DNA of 64,000 nt from Marinobacter sp. S0848L (GTDB lineage: Bacteria; Pseudomonadota; Gammaproteobacteria; Pseudomonadales; Oleiphilaceae). Numbering within the stretch: the first letter of the stretch is position 1; the number at the start of each line of letters is the position of its first letter. The DNA is taken from contig NZ_JALKAQ010000014.1 of assembly GCF_023016065.1 (NCBI RefSeq), positions 29,069 to 93,068 on the forward strand, in the 5' to 3' direction. The position numbers and the translations under genes are program-made. Below, in pieces: positions 55,801-64,000 of the stretch. Below the pieces are notes generated by a model, which was given only the letters and a program-made list of their open reading frames with translations, did not search any database and was not told the origin of the DNA.

Positions 55801-56139
55801 GCCATGAAAATTACCCCGAATCCAAACTCGGGGGATGAATGTGTCTGCGGCACTGTAGGAAGAAAAGGCAACCCCTTTAAATTAGATTATTTTGGAGTAA
55901 CCTATCGAGCTAGTAGATATAATGCTTAGTCCATTGTTTTTCATTGGGTTTATGGATGTTCGGAAACGACGCGTGGCAATTGATCTCGATCATCTGCGAT
56001 TTTTTTCACGCTCCTAACAGAATACTTAACAACTTTCTCGGGGATTTCCGATACTCTCCATAAAGCAGTGTTCAAGCAATAACAGGCTTGAGTGCACCTA
56101 CCAACACATTCACGTGGATCAGCTGTTTAAGGGAGCAGT
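55801..56139. other. intergenic region between cysJ and the large unknown membrane protein gene
   Basis: 339 bases, divergent promoters expected. On the + strand TATAAT occurs at about 55917, but no good -35 is at standard spacing. The segment from about 55865 to 55930 is AT-rich. No gene, repeat or structured RNA that I can support. Confidence 0.5.
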
Positions 56140-57573
56140 GTGTTTTTACTGAAACGCAAAGGTAACCATCGCCTCCAACTGACACGCACCGTGTCAGAAC
56201 CGGGCCGCTATCAGGTCGATCTCTATCTGTTCACCCCTCACGAAGACAGCCTGACCGCCTGGACCCTTTCCGAACAGCAGTTCTTGTTTACATCAATTGA
56301 GCATCGGTTCAGTTTGCTCGGCCTTCCCGAGCAGGATCGGATCGGCAAATCCAACCAAGCCTTCGCCCTGCTCTCGCCTCATTACGAGATCACCTTTGGC
56401 TCCTGGTTGTTTCAATACCGCGCTTCCATGGAGCGATTACGACAACAAATCGACAGCTCCGGCCTCAGTGTTGACCTCATAAAACGGGCGCTTCGTCTGA
56501 GTCGCAATTTTGCCCAGCGCCTGCGTAATTCATCGCCGGCTAAAAGCAGCCAGCAGCGGTACTACCGGCTGGCGGATATTTACTATTCGTGGCATACCGA
56601 GCAATTTCTGTTGGAATGTTTGGCGATGGAAGGCTTTGATGAGCTTGGGGAAGAGATTCGTGAATCGGTGATTGAATTTTTGGAACGGGAATACCAACAC
56701 CGGCAAGAACACGAATACAAAAGCAGCTTCAAAGGCAATGCGACACGGGTTTGGAACCGAATGGGCCTTTACCACCGCCTGCTGGAGTACCCCGTGCTGC
56801 TTCGGCCTAAAGTCATCGAACTCGGCGATGGCACCCGCAAGATGGTTAAAGCCGTTTCGACCACGCTAATCATGGCGGTGTTCACCTACATCTTATTCAA
56901 TACCCGAACCATCAGCGAGCAACTTTCTCTCAGCCTGTTGTTTGGCATCGCCCTGATCTACGCCGTTCGGGACTTGCTGCGTGACGACATGATCACCGCC
57001 ATCACTCGCTGGCTGCGTAAAGGCAAACCTCGTTGGAAAATTCGCTTGCTGACGCCTTACACCAACAAACCTTTCGCGGGAAAACGCGTGTGGCTGGACT
57101 ATCGAAAACGTGCAGACCTGCCCAAACAGGTAAAAGAAAGTTCCGGAAAATGGGTAACAAACGAAGCACAACAAATCGTGTGCTACCGCTCCGTAACTTA
57201 CTTCGACCATTCGGCACTTGAGAAAAGCCATCTTCAGGAGCGTCTAAGTCTGGATTGCGAAGCCTTGTGCGAAATGATTCAGCCTACGACCAACAAGCTG
57301 TACGCCTGGAGTGACAAAGACGACTTCAGCTCGGAAATCAAAGCACACCCCATTGAAAAGCAACACGATTACGATCTGCTTCTGGTGTACTCCCAGACCG
57401 GACAAGAACACCAGTCCGCCCAACGCTGGAGTCTTCGGTTAAGTAGCAATGGCATTGTCGAGTGTGAACAGAAAAAGGCGAATTGGCCCAAGCCAGAGGG
57501 CGAGGAAAAGGAACTCGAAAAAAAGAAAAAAGCCAAAGAGAAAAACAAAGAAAAGGCCGAAAGCAGCAATTGA
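56140..57573 (+). CDS. large unknown protein with central membrane hairpin
   Basis: 477 residues. N-terminal half is soluble and helix-rich (SVDLIKRALRLSRNFAQRLR, RESVIEFLEREYQHRQE). Two close membrane helices follow at about 238-275 (VSTTLIMAVFTYILF; LSLSLLFGIALIYAV), then a basic beta/alpha C-terminal domain and a lysine/glutamate-rich tail (ELEKKKKAKEKNKEKAE). No signal peptide. I do not recognise the family. The start is a GTG with AAGGGA six bases upstream; a GTG at 56138 is out of frame. Possibly a membrane scaffold or tail-linked regulator (guess). Confidence 0.65.
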   Translation: MFLLKRKGNHRLQLTRTVSEPGRYQVDLYLFTPHEDSLTAWTLSEQQFLFTSIEHRFSLLGLPEQDRIGKSNQAFALLSPHYEITFGSWLFQYRASMERLRQQIDSSGLSVDLIKRALRLSRNFAQRLRNSSPAKSSQQRYYRLADIYYSWHTEQFLLECLAMEGFDELGEEIRESVIEFLEREYQHRQEHEYKSSFKGNATRVWNRMGLYHRLLEYPVLLRPKVIELGDGTRKMVKAVSTTLIMAVFTYILFNTRTISEQLSLSLLFGIALIYAVRDLLRDDMITAITRWLRKGKPRWKIRLLTPYTNKPFAGKRVWLDYRKRADLPKQVKESSGKWVTNEAQQIVCYRSVTYFDHSALEKSHLQERLSLDCEALCEMIQPTTNKLYAWSDKDDFSSEIKAHPIEKQHDYDLLLVYSQTGQEHQSAQRWSLRLSSNGIVECEQKKANWPKPEGEEKELEKKKKAKEKNKEKAESSN

Positions 57574-57589
57574 GGTAGGCACAATTATC

Positions 57590-57608
57590 GGCTGCACATA
57601 GTGTAGCC
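57590..57608 (+). terminator. weak hairpin downstream of the unknown membrane protein
   Basis: GGCTGCAC (57590-57597) pairs with GTGTAGCC (57601-57608) with one G-U and a 3-base loop, 16 bases after the stop. No U-tract follows, so terminator activity is doubtful. Confidence 0.35.
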
Positions 57609-57726
57609 CAAGTGTACAATACAGCCTTCTAGGGGCGCTGGAAGCTGCTGCCGAACTGGTGAGGATCCAAAGACCTACAGCAATGTCCGGCTGGGACTTT
57701 AAATCATACCTGTCTACACTAGCCTT

Positions 57727-59775
57727 ATGAAAACTCTCAAATATCCCTCTGTTCTCATAAGTGGGCTACTTGCTCCCACTATCACACCCACAGTTTACGC
57801 TCAGGCGCCTGCCGATATAGTGGTTACCTCACCGATATTGGAGCGTTCCCTGCGCGAAACCCCAGCTGCCTTATCGGTCGTTCGACAGCCCCCCATTCGG
57901 GAAGGTCAGCCGCGATTAAAGCTGAATGAAAGCCTTACCCAAGTCCCCGGGCTTTATATACAAAACCAAGAGAACTTTGCTCAAGGTGAACGCATCGCGA
58001 TACGCGGGTTTGGGGCCCGAGCACCGTTTGGAGTTCGCGGCATTACCATTATGGTTGACGGCATTCCATACACCCTCCCCGACGGACAGGCACAACTAGA
58101 CGCAATCGACCTTGATACCGCTGAGCGTATCGAAGTAATCAGAGGACCTGCGTCGGTTTTGTATGGTAATGCGGCGGGAGGCGTAATCAGTGTAACAACA
58201 GCCGATGGCCGTTCTCAGCCAGACCAAACATCGATTCGTATGACGGGGGGCAGCAATGACTTCGGCAAACTTTCAGTAACCAATAGCGGCCAGGATGGTG
58301 CTTGGTCACACAGCATAAGCGCCTCCGCACTTAACTATGAAGGTTATCGTGATCAGGCGAAAGTTGAAAAATACTTGCTCAATACTAAGCTGCGCCGTGA
58401 ACTAGGCGATGATCGCTCTTTGACCGCTATCATCAACCTGCTACAGAACCCACGCTCGGAAGATCCGGGGGCATTGACCGCAGAGCAAGTGAGAGAAGAC
58501 AAGTCCCAGGCTGGCAAATTCACCGAGAAGTTCGATACCGGGCAAACTGTCGATCAGCAAGTACTTGGTTTGCAATATCAGGACCTATCCGCGGGGCCCG
58601 GCGAACTGCACGTCAATACTTTTTACATACGTCGGAATTTCGAGCAGCAGCTGCCCTACCCTGGTGATAGTCGAATAGATTACGACCGTGACTATTTTGG
58701 GGCCAGAGCTGATTACCGGCAGTCCCTTGAATTAAGTGGATTACCTTTTCGCTACGTAGCCGGGGTAGAGGCACGGGAACAACGGGATGACCGCATTCGC
58801 AGAGAAATGAGTTTCAGCGGTAATCTACAAGACCTGACTGCAGACGAATTGCAAACAGCAACGGCGTTAGGCGTGTTTGCACAAGGCGACCTAAATGTTA
58901 CAGATCAATTGCTGCTCTCCGTGGGAGGCCGGTTCGACCGAATTCGAATGAAGGTGGATGACGATTTTGCATCGGACGGCGACCAAAGCGGGAAGCGGAC
59001 GTTTCGTGAATGGAGCGGCTCGGCAGGACTGAGCTATCACTACCTAAATACTCACCAGACCTACGCAAATATCAGCACCGCGTTTGAAACACCGACGTTC
59101 TCGGAGTTTGCCAATCCATCAGGGGTGGGCGGATTGAACCCCGAGACCGAACCTCAAAAATCTCTGAATCATGAACTGGGTTTACGTGGTGCGTTCGATA
59201 ACGGCATTGATTACGACCTTTCGCTTTTCTGGGTAGACGTTCGAGACGAACTAATTCCTTATGAGTTGGCGGGACCGGATGACCGGACCTTCTATCGCAA
59301 CGCCGGAGATACAACGCGAAAAGGCATGGAGACTTCCATTGGCTGGCTATTAACTCCGAGCTTGCGCCTAGACAGCGCTCTGACGTTGGCGAGCTACAAG
59401 TTTGACGACTACCGCTCCGGGGGCAAAGTGTATGACGGTAACCGATTACCTGGTCTGCCCGAGGAGACCTGGAACAATCGCCTACAATGGCAGGGGCTGG
59501 GGGGTGTTTTTGCGGCACTGGAAGCGCTCTATGTCGGCGATATGGTTGCCGATGACAGGAATGATGTAAAAGTCAACGATTACTGGTTGCTGAACGTGCG
59601 AGGCGGAACCAACTTGTACGCCGGTCAGAATCTTCTACTGAAGGGTTTTGCGGGCATACGCAACCTGACGGACCGAAATCATTTCGCCAATGTGCGTATA
59701 AACGCCAGCAATGGCCGTTACTTTGAGCCCGAATCCGGGCGCACTTGGTACGCCGGGCTCGAGTTTACTTTCTAA
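57727..59775 (+). CDS. TonB-dependent receptor
   Basis: 682 residues, with a signal peptide ending in TVYAQA. The plug has the typical start ADIVVTSPILERSLRETPAAL, then NESLTQVPGLYIQNQENFAQGERIAIRGFGARAPFGVRGITIMVDGIPYTLPDGQ in segments, and EVIRGPASVLYGNAAGGVISVTT. The barrel ends in WYAGLEFTF with C-terminal Phe. Likely imports a metal chelate or cofactor. It converges with a PQQ dehydrogenase, so PQQ or a related cofactor is one possible ligand (inference only). A leader with structured-looking sequence lies at about 57635-57700. Confidence 0.9.
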   Translation: MKTLKYPSVLISGLLAPTITPTVYAQAPADIVVTSPILERSLRETPAALSVVRQPPIREGQPRLKLNESLTQVPGLYIQNQENFAQGERIAIRGFGARAPFGVRGITIMVDGIPYTLPDGQAQLDAIDLDTAERIEVIRGPASVLYGNAAGGVISVTTADGRSQPDQTSIRMTGGSNDFGKLSVTNSGQDGAWSHSISASALNYEGYRDQAKVEKYLLNTKLRRELGDDRSLTAIINLLQNPRSEDPGALTAEQVREDKSQAGKFTEKFDTGQTVDQQVLGLQYQDLSAGPGELHVNTFYIRRNFEQQLPYPGDSRIDYDRDYFGARADYRQSLELSGLPFRYVAGVEAREQRDDRIRREMSFSGNLQDLTADELQTATALGVFAQGDLNVTDQLLLSVGGRFDRIRMKVDDDFASDGDQSGKRTFREWSGSAGLSYHYLNTHQTYANISTAFETPTFSEFANPSGVGGLNPETEPQKSLNHELGLRGAFDNGIDYDLSLFWVDVRDELIPYELAGPDDRTFYRNAGDTTRKGMETSIGWLLTPSLRLDSALTLASYKFDDYRSGGKVYDGNRLPGLPEETWNNRLQWQGLGGVFAALEALYVGDMVADDRNDVKVNDYWLLNVRGGTNLYAGQNLLLKGFAGIRNLTDRNHFANVRINASNGRYFEPESGRTWYAGLEFTF

Positions 59776-59781
59776 AGCTTT

Positions 59782-59803
59782 AGCCCTGCCCTCGGGCAGG
59801 GCT
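59782..59803. terminator. convergent hairpin terminator
   Basis: AGCCCTGCCC (59782-59791) and GGGCAGGGCT (59794-59803) form a perfect 10-bp stem between the TonB receptor and the convergent PQQ dehydrogenase. The pairing leaves a 2-base loop, so the tip is probably open. No U-tract follows on either strand, so it may work mainly as a barrier between convergent transcripts. Confidence 0.6.
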
Positions 59804-59815
59804 TGTTGGCTCAAA

Positions 59816-62152
59816 TCAAGGTAACTTATAGGCAATCACATAATCACCGAAGGTGGTTCCAACCGAACCATGACCACCGGCGACGAGAACCACCATCTGT
59901 TCCCCTTTACTGTTTAGATAAGTCATGGGCGTTGCTTGTCCGCCTGCGGGCAAGCGCGCTTCCCAGAGCTGTTTACCGGTTGTCAGGTCATAGGCCCTCA
60001 GATAATCATCCACCGACGCAGCCATAAAGGCCACACCACCAGCGGTGATAATGGGCCCACCAATGCCCGGCACACCCATTTCGATAGGCAGTGGCAGTGG
60101 GGTCATATCGTAAATCGTGCCATTTTTACGCTTCCAAACCACCTCGCCAGTACGCAAATCCGCACCTGCCACATAGCCCCAAGGTGGCTGCTGACAAGGG
60201 ATACCCATGGGAGACAGGAATGGTTTCATCTCTACAGCGTAAGGCGCCCCGGCGTTTTCGTTCACACCCTGTTCACCCTGATTGGTCTCGCCAAGATCAG
60301 TTCCATCTTTGGGCACTAGCTTAGAGGTAAACGCCAAGTACAACGGCATACCGAACATCACCTGCCGCTCAGGGTCTACGGCAATACTGCCCCAGTTAAA
60401 GACCCCAAAGTTACCCGGATAGACGATAGTGCCCTGCTCTGAGGGCGGCGTGTACTGGCCTTCATAGCGCAGAGATCGGAATTTGATACGGCAGATCATC
60501 TGGTCTACCGCACTTGCACCCCACATATCCGCTTCGGTTAACTCGGGCGGCCGGAAGCTAAGGCCGGATATCGGCTGAGTTTCGGCAGCATAATCACCTT
60601 CAATGGTACTCTGCGGCGCTTTCAGTTCAGAAATCGGAATGATGGGCTCTCCAGTTTCCCGATTAAGAACATAAACGTCGCCTTGTTTGGTTGGAACAAC
60701 CAGCGCAGGCTCTTTGCCATTTTCGGTGTCTAAATCCAAAAGGCTGGGCTGGGCTGGGGTATCCATGTCCCACAAATCGTGGTGAACAAATTGCTGCACC
60801 CAAGCAACCTCCCCGGTTTCTATGCTCAGAGCCACCACCGACGAGGCATACTTCTCGTCATTTTCAGTCCGATACATGCCCAGCTGGTCAGGCACCCGAT
60901 TTCCCATCGGGAAGTAGATAAGGCCGAGTTCCTCATCTGCACTTGCAACCGCCCAGCTGTTTGGCGTGCTTGTGCTGTAGGTTTCGTCCTCAGCGATCGG
61001 CGCCGTTTTTTCAGGGTTCCCGGGATCCCAGTTCCACTCCAGCTCGCCGGTTTTCGCGTCATACGCTCGAATCACGCCGGAGGGCGAGTTAATATCGTAG
61101 TTATCGTTTACCGCACCGGCTACAACCACCAAGCCATTAGCAACCACGGGCGGCGACGTTGAATAATAAAAACCAGCCTGTTTGAACGGCATGTTATGCA
61201 TCAAATCGAGAGAGCCGTCTTCGGCAAATCCACTGCAACGCGCGCCTGTTTCCGGATCGACCGCCAAGAGCCGTGCATCGGATGTCGGCATAAAAATCTG
61301 GGCATCACATTGAACGCTGGCCAGATCCTCTGCAGGCTCTTTAATCAACTGAACGTCTATCCCGTTGGGATCACCCTCCGACGGCGGCAGATAGGACACG
61401 CCCCGGCAGGTCTGGTGCTGCCGCTGGCTTTCCATGGGCACTTTCGCATCATAAACCCACTGCTTCTCGCCTGTATCTGCATCCAACGCCACCAACCAAT
61501 TATGCGGTGTACACAGGAATAGACTGTTACCCACCTTTATCGGTGTAGCTTCGTAGGTGATCTCACCAATGTCTTCTGGCATTTGCAGATCACCCGTCTG
61601 ATACTGCCATGCCTTTTCGAGCTTGCCGACGTTCTCGACGGTAATCTGATCCAGTGGTGAGTACCGCTGCCCCAAGTTGCTTCTTCCGTAGGCATGCCAG
61701 CTTTCATCTGAAATGTCGCCCATTTCGGGATCAGCAGAGACGACCTCCTCATTGAGCTGCCCATGAATCTGATGCCGATCAAAGGCAAGACTTGAAACCG
61801 TGATGAGACCAGCGACCACCCATACCGGAGCCAAAACCATGACGCCGCCTCGCTGAGCTTTTGGCCCAGGAAACAGGAGCGGGATCGCAAGCAGCAGGAA
61901 CACCCCTAGCCGTGAAGCCAAAGGCCACCAATCATGGCCGGACTCCCACAGCGCCCAGATTGCGGTACCCGCCAGAAACGCAGCGTATACCCAACGAGCA
62001 ACGGGTCGGCGCCCTTTAGATGCCAACCCAGCAACGATGAGTGCTATACCGGCGATGGCGTAATAAAGGCTGCCTCCCAGAGAAACCAGCCACACGCCAC
62101 CGGCCAGAAGCACTATGCCTAGTAGTAACAAAACAATAGTGAATATAATCAT
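59816..62152 (-). CDS. gcd: membrane-bound PQQ-dependent glucose-type dehydrogenase
   Basis: 778 residues, close to E. coli Gcd (about 796). The first 140 residues have five membrane helices (IVLLLLGIVLLAGGVWLV, YYAIAGIALIVAGLA, WVYAAFLAGTAIWAL, LGVFLLLAIPLLF, VMVLAPVWVVAGLITV). Then comes the periplasmic beta-propeller: SDESWHAYGRSNLGQRYSPLDQI, tryptophan-docking repeats with GxxxW (LVALDADTGEKQWVYDAKV), HDLWDMDTPAQP and FNWGSIAVDPER. It oxidises aldoses, quinate or shikimate in the periplasm with electrons to ubiquinone. The precise substrate is uncertain. GGAG lies eight bases upstream of the ATG. pqq synthesis genes are not seen here. Confidence 0.9.
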   Translation of the reverse strand: MIIFTIVLLLLGIVLLAGGVWLVSLGGSLYYAIAGIALIVAGLASKGRRPVARWVYAAFLAGTAIWALWESGHDWWPLASRLGVFLLLAIPLLFPGPKAQRGGVMVLAPVWVVAGLITVSSLAFDRHQIHGQLNEEVVSADPEMGDISDESWHAYGRSNLGQRYSPLDQITVENVGKLEKAWQYQTGDLQMPEDIGEITYEATPIKVGNSLFLCTPHNWLVALDADTGEKQWVYDAKVPMESQRQHQTCRGVSYLPPSEGDPNGIDVQLIKEPAEDLASVQCDAQIFMPTSDARLLAVDPETGARCSGFAEDGSLDLMHNMPFKQAGFYYSTSPPVVANGLVVVAGAVNDNYDINSPSGVIRAYDAKTGELEWNWDPGNPEKTAPIAEDETYSTSTPNSWAVASADEELGLIYFPMGNRVPDQLGMYRTENDEKYASSVVALSIETGEVAWVQQFVHHDLWDMDTPAQPSLLDLDTENGKEPALVVPTKQGDVYVLNRETGEPIIPISELKAPQSTIEGDYAAETQPISGLSFRPPELTEADMWGASAVDQMICRIKFRSLRYEGQYTPPSEQGTIVYPGNFGVFNWGSIAVDPERQVMFGMPLYLAFTSKLVPKDGTDLGETNQGEQGVNENAGAPYAVEMKPFLSPMGIPCQQPPWGYVAGADLRTGEVVWKRKNGTIYDMTPLPLPIEMGVPGIGGPIITAGGVAFMAASVDDYLRAYDLTTGKQLWEARLPAGGQATPMTYLNSKGEQMVVLVAGGHGSVGTTFGDYVIAYKLP

Positions 62153-62274
62153 TCGACAAGCTCCATAATTAGCTAGCTTTTCATGTTACGCAGGCAATTT
62201 CCCTTCGAAAAGGGTAGTTCTAGAATAAGTGGGCGCAACCCCGATGTGGCGACGCGTAGCGCTAGTGCTAACAG

Positions 62275-62601
62275 TCAAGCTTTATGGCTTTTTTCCAACT
62301 TGGCTTTTGCCGCCATATATTCAGGCGTGCGCCCAGCGTCTTCGTATATGGGCTCACCCTCTTCAACTCGAATCACCTTATCGCCAGGCACATAGGGCAT
62401 TTGCTCTTCTATCTCCAGCAAAGCAGTGTTGATGAGATTGGCTAACAAATCACTGGCAGGCAGGTCGTAAGTCTCGGCAAGCGCTTCTATCTTGATCAGG
62501 TCCGCCTTGTTGAGAACAACCTCTGTACTTACTTGCTCTTTCACATGGGTTGAACGTTGCTCCCAATCATCGAGCATTTTCTTGGTTAAGTTGCTGGTCA
62601 T
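62275..62601 (-). CDS. small conserved protein (Pseudomonas pilin-assembly-like)
   Basis: About 108 residues. Starts TSNLTKKMLDDWEQRSTHVKEQVST, then a helical part (LNKADLIKIEALAETYDLPASDLLANLINTALLEIEEQM in segments) and the ending YVPGDKVIRVEEGEPIYEDAGRTPEYMAAK. The PYVxGDKV and PxYEDxGxTP pieces match a family often called pilin assembly protein in pseudomonads, but that role is poorly founded. No signal or membrane helix. The ATG at 62601 has GGAG seven bases upstream; the TTG at 62613 is less likely. Single gene, leftward, 120 bases before gcd. Confidence 0.65.
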   Translation of the reverse strand: MTSNLTKKMLDDWEQRSTHVKEQVSTEVVLNKADLIKIEALAETYDLPASDLLANLINTALLEIEEQMPYVPGDKVIRVEEGEPIYEDAGRTPEYMAAKAKLEKSHKA

Positions 62602-62852
62602 CTTGGACTCCAATTTCTTTTAGGGAACCGGGATAAACCGTGTTTACTCAAGCGTAAAAACAGCCGCTATAAATAGCGTAGCACTGATTGGATGGAGTGG
62701 GTGGCGACGACCATAATTACCAATTTAGCAGCAGTTAGACCACCCGCGATCCGTATAATTCATCTAAGCTGTCATAGTTACCAAAGACAACTTTCCAGCG
62801 GGCTCGCGTTTAGTTCAACACAAGCGTCTCTGGATGACTAAAGGATAGTTGA

Positions 62853-63713
62853 ATGAGTGACGAGAAAGCCAAACGAGAATCCCGCGAACAGACACCCTCG
62901 CCGAGCGAAAAATCACTGACTTCGAAAGAGCGTGACACCGTCGCAGAAAATAGCAGCCTATCGTCGCTCACTGTCTATTCCATCATCCTTCGCGAGGGCG
63001 AAGAAGAGCTGGAACGTCCGAAAATCTCGCTCTGGTGGTCCGGCGTGGCGGCGGGGCTTGGAATTTCCACCTCAGTACTCGCCGAAAGCATTATCCACGC
63101 CAATCTAGGCCCAGATCACCCCTACCTGACATTGATTGCAAGCTTGGGCTACTCGTTCGGGTTTGTCCTGGTGATCCTGTCTCGGCTCCAACTGTTCACC
63201 GAGAACACCATCACCGTCGTGCTGCCAGTCTTGGCCCAGCCGACGCGCAACGGGTTTTACTGCAGTGCGCGCCTCTGGGGAATAGTGCTTGCAGCCAATT
63301 TGTGTGGCACGTTTATTACCGCTGCCATATTCGTCCACGGGGGTATCCTTCCCGCGGACACCCTAACGGCGATCCTTGAGATTTCGCGCCACCTAGCAAC
63401 ACTGACCCCGGCCGAAACCCTATTACGCGGGATTCCATCGGGCTTTTTCATTGCGGCAATTGTTTGGATGCTGCCGTCGGCGAAGAGATCCGAGGTGCTG
63501 GTTATTGTCATGTTTACCTGGCTGATAGCGGCGGGTGATTTTACCCATGTCATCGCCGGGGCCAACGAAATTTTTGCTCTGGTGGTGAATGGAGAAATGA
63601 CTATCTTTACCGCCCTGCTCTACCACATATCGCCAGTGCTGATCGGAAACATTATCGGCGGTACAGGTTTATTCGCGATGCTTGCCTATGGCCAGGTTCA
63701 GGAAGAAATGTGA
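62853..63713 (+). CDS. formate/nitrite transporter (FNT) family protein
   Basis: 286 residues. A hydrophilic, acidic N-terminal arm of about 58 residues is followed by six helices of the FNT channel: ISLWWSGVAAGLGISTSVLAES, GYSFGFVLVILSRLQLFTENT (the LFTENT signature), LWGIVLAANLCGTFI, GIPSGFFIAAIVWML, VIVMFTWLIAAGDFTHVIAGANE (conserved His) and YHISPVLIGNIIGGTG. It should move formate, nitrite or related small monovalent anions. The long N-terminal arm is unusual. AAGGATAG lies upstream. Single gene. Confidence 0.9.
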   Translation: MSDEKAKRESREQTPSPSEKSLTSKERDTVAENSSLSSLTVYSIILREGEEELERPKISLWWSGVAAGLGISTSVLAESIIHANLGPDHPYLTLIASLGYSFGFVLVILSRLQLFTENTITVVLPVLAQPTRNGFYCSARLWGIVLAANLCGTFITAAIFVHGGILPADTLTAILEISRHLATLTPAETLLRGIPSGFFIAAIVWMLPSAKRSEVLVIVMFTWLIAAGDFTHVIAGANEIFALVVNGEMTIFTALLYHISPVLIGNIIGGTGLFAMLAYGQVQEEM

Positions 63714-63905
63714 TGCAGTGAGCTTAAGGCATAGGTTATATGCACAATTCACGCAGACTCTCGATAGCTCTGATGCCCGCGTGTACTGCTGCGACTTAAT
63801 TGCCAATGGTCACTCCCGCATCCAGAACCCAGCAGCGATCATTATGCGTATAACCTAGCTGACCATAATAAGAATTAGCGGCTGGTGCGGCGATGAGTAT
63901 CAATT
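63714..63905. other. intergenic region before the insertion sequence
   Basis: 192 bases between the FNT gene and the insertion element end. No open frame with family similarity, no tRNA fold and no clear promoter was seen. Confidence 0.4.
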
Positions 63906-64000
63906 GGTAATCCCCCCATTTTTAAGGGGGTTCAAAAGTAGACCTCAGGCCATCATGGCCAACTTCTGTTGAGGAGTAATTCCTCCGAGCCCCATATTGG
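63906..64000 (-). mobile_element. 3' end of an IS3-type insertion sequence (cut by window edge)
   Basis: The last 55 bases encode, leftward, the end of a DDE transposase (NMGLGGITPQQKLAMMA, stop at 63945-63947), typical of IS3-family OrfB C-termini. The bases between the stop and about 63906 contain GTAATCCCCCCATTTTTAAG, followed by GGGGG, which looks like the terminal inverted-repeat region. The rest of the element, including the catalytic residues and the other end, lies beyond 64000, so intactness and duplication of the target are unknown. Confidence 0.75.

Noticed and set aside
57635..57700. c-di-GMP riboswitch
   Set aside because: Only fragments resemble the GEMM consensus and the aptamer core is incomplete; I keep it as a weak observation, not a feature.
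1..64000. tRNA, rRNA or CRISPR genes
   Set aside because: No cloverleaf-like sequence, rRNA segment or regularly spaced repeat array was seen by reading; a dedicated search was not possible.

Overview
The window looks like chromosome of a marine gammaproteobacterium. Marinobacter or a close relative is my best guess, from an NhaD-type Na+/H+ antiporter, a TrkH K+ channel, malate:quinone oxidoreductase, a membrane PQQ glucose-type dehydrogenase, CysJI sulfite reductase and the overall protein flavour. This is inference from protein families; no rRNA or tRNA gene was seen, so the genus is not proven.

Layout. 0-5.6 kb: the end of glutathione reductase (gor), then a leftward operon of a TonB-dependent receptor, a periplasmic binding protein and a histidine-kinase-like protein that lacks its phospho-acceptor histidine. 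5.7-8.8 kb: a degenerate J-domain membrane protein, a bile-acid:Na+ symporter family transporter and a flavin monooxygenase. 8.9-12.8 kb: a complete sulfate ABC importer (sbp-cysT-cysW-cysA) ending in a clear terminator. 12.9-17.3 kb: fabH, a zinc alcohol dehydrogenase, a lipoprotein and mqo.

17.3-30 kb is an eroded accessory zone. A tyrosine recombinase (17.9-19.2 kb) sits among remnants of pirin, SelO, a LysR regulator, a DJ-1/PfpI protein and an ABC ATPase. Several of these keep both an N-side and a C-side piece but have lost the middle. Intact genes in the zone are a DUF1499 lipoprotein, mntP with a yybP-ykoY manganese riboswitch whose expression platform touches the ribosome binding site, a tetR-MFP-RND efflux operon with a palindromic operator, an MFS carrier and an Old Yellow Enzyme.

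30-43.4 kb is mostly housekeeping and envelope: nhaD, a small beta-barrel protein, trkH, a PlsC-type acyltransferase, recQ, a hotdog protein, a periplasmic binding-like protein, a chemoreceptor, a GNAT-nitrilase fusion, a PilZ-like protein and a phasin-like protein with a histone-H1-like tail and a helix-hairpin-helix end.

43.4-47.6 kb is the most interesting block. A glycosyltransferase that I recognise as SenB (selenosugar synthase of selenoneine biosynthesis) is divergent from a PhnDCE-like ABC operon whose binding protein matches the family named putative selenate transporter. Together they suggest a selenium acquisition and organoselenium synthesis locus. senA and selD (senC) are not in the window.

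47.7-64 kb: three unrecognised small proteins, an ABC-2 exporter pair with a DUF192 lipoprotein, an enoyl-CoA hydratase, cysJI sulfite reductase, a large unknown membrane protein, a TonB receptor convergent with a PQQ dehydrogenase, a small conserved protein, a formate/nitrite transporter, and the 3' end of an IS3-type insertion sequence at the right edge. Sulfate uptake, sulfite reduction and the putative selenium genes lie in the same 64 kb, which is noteworthy because sulfur and selenium oxyanions share chemistry.
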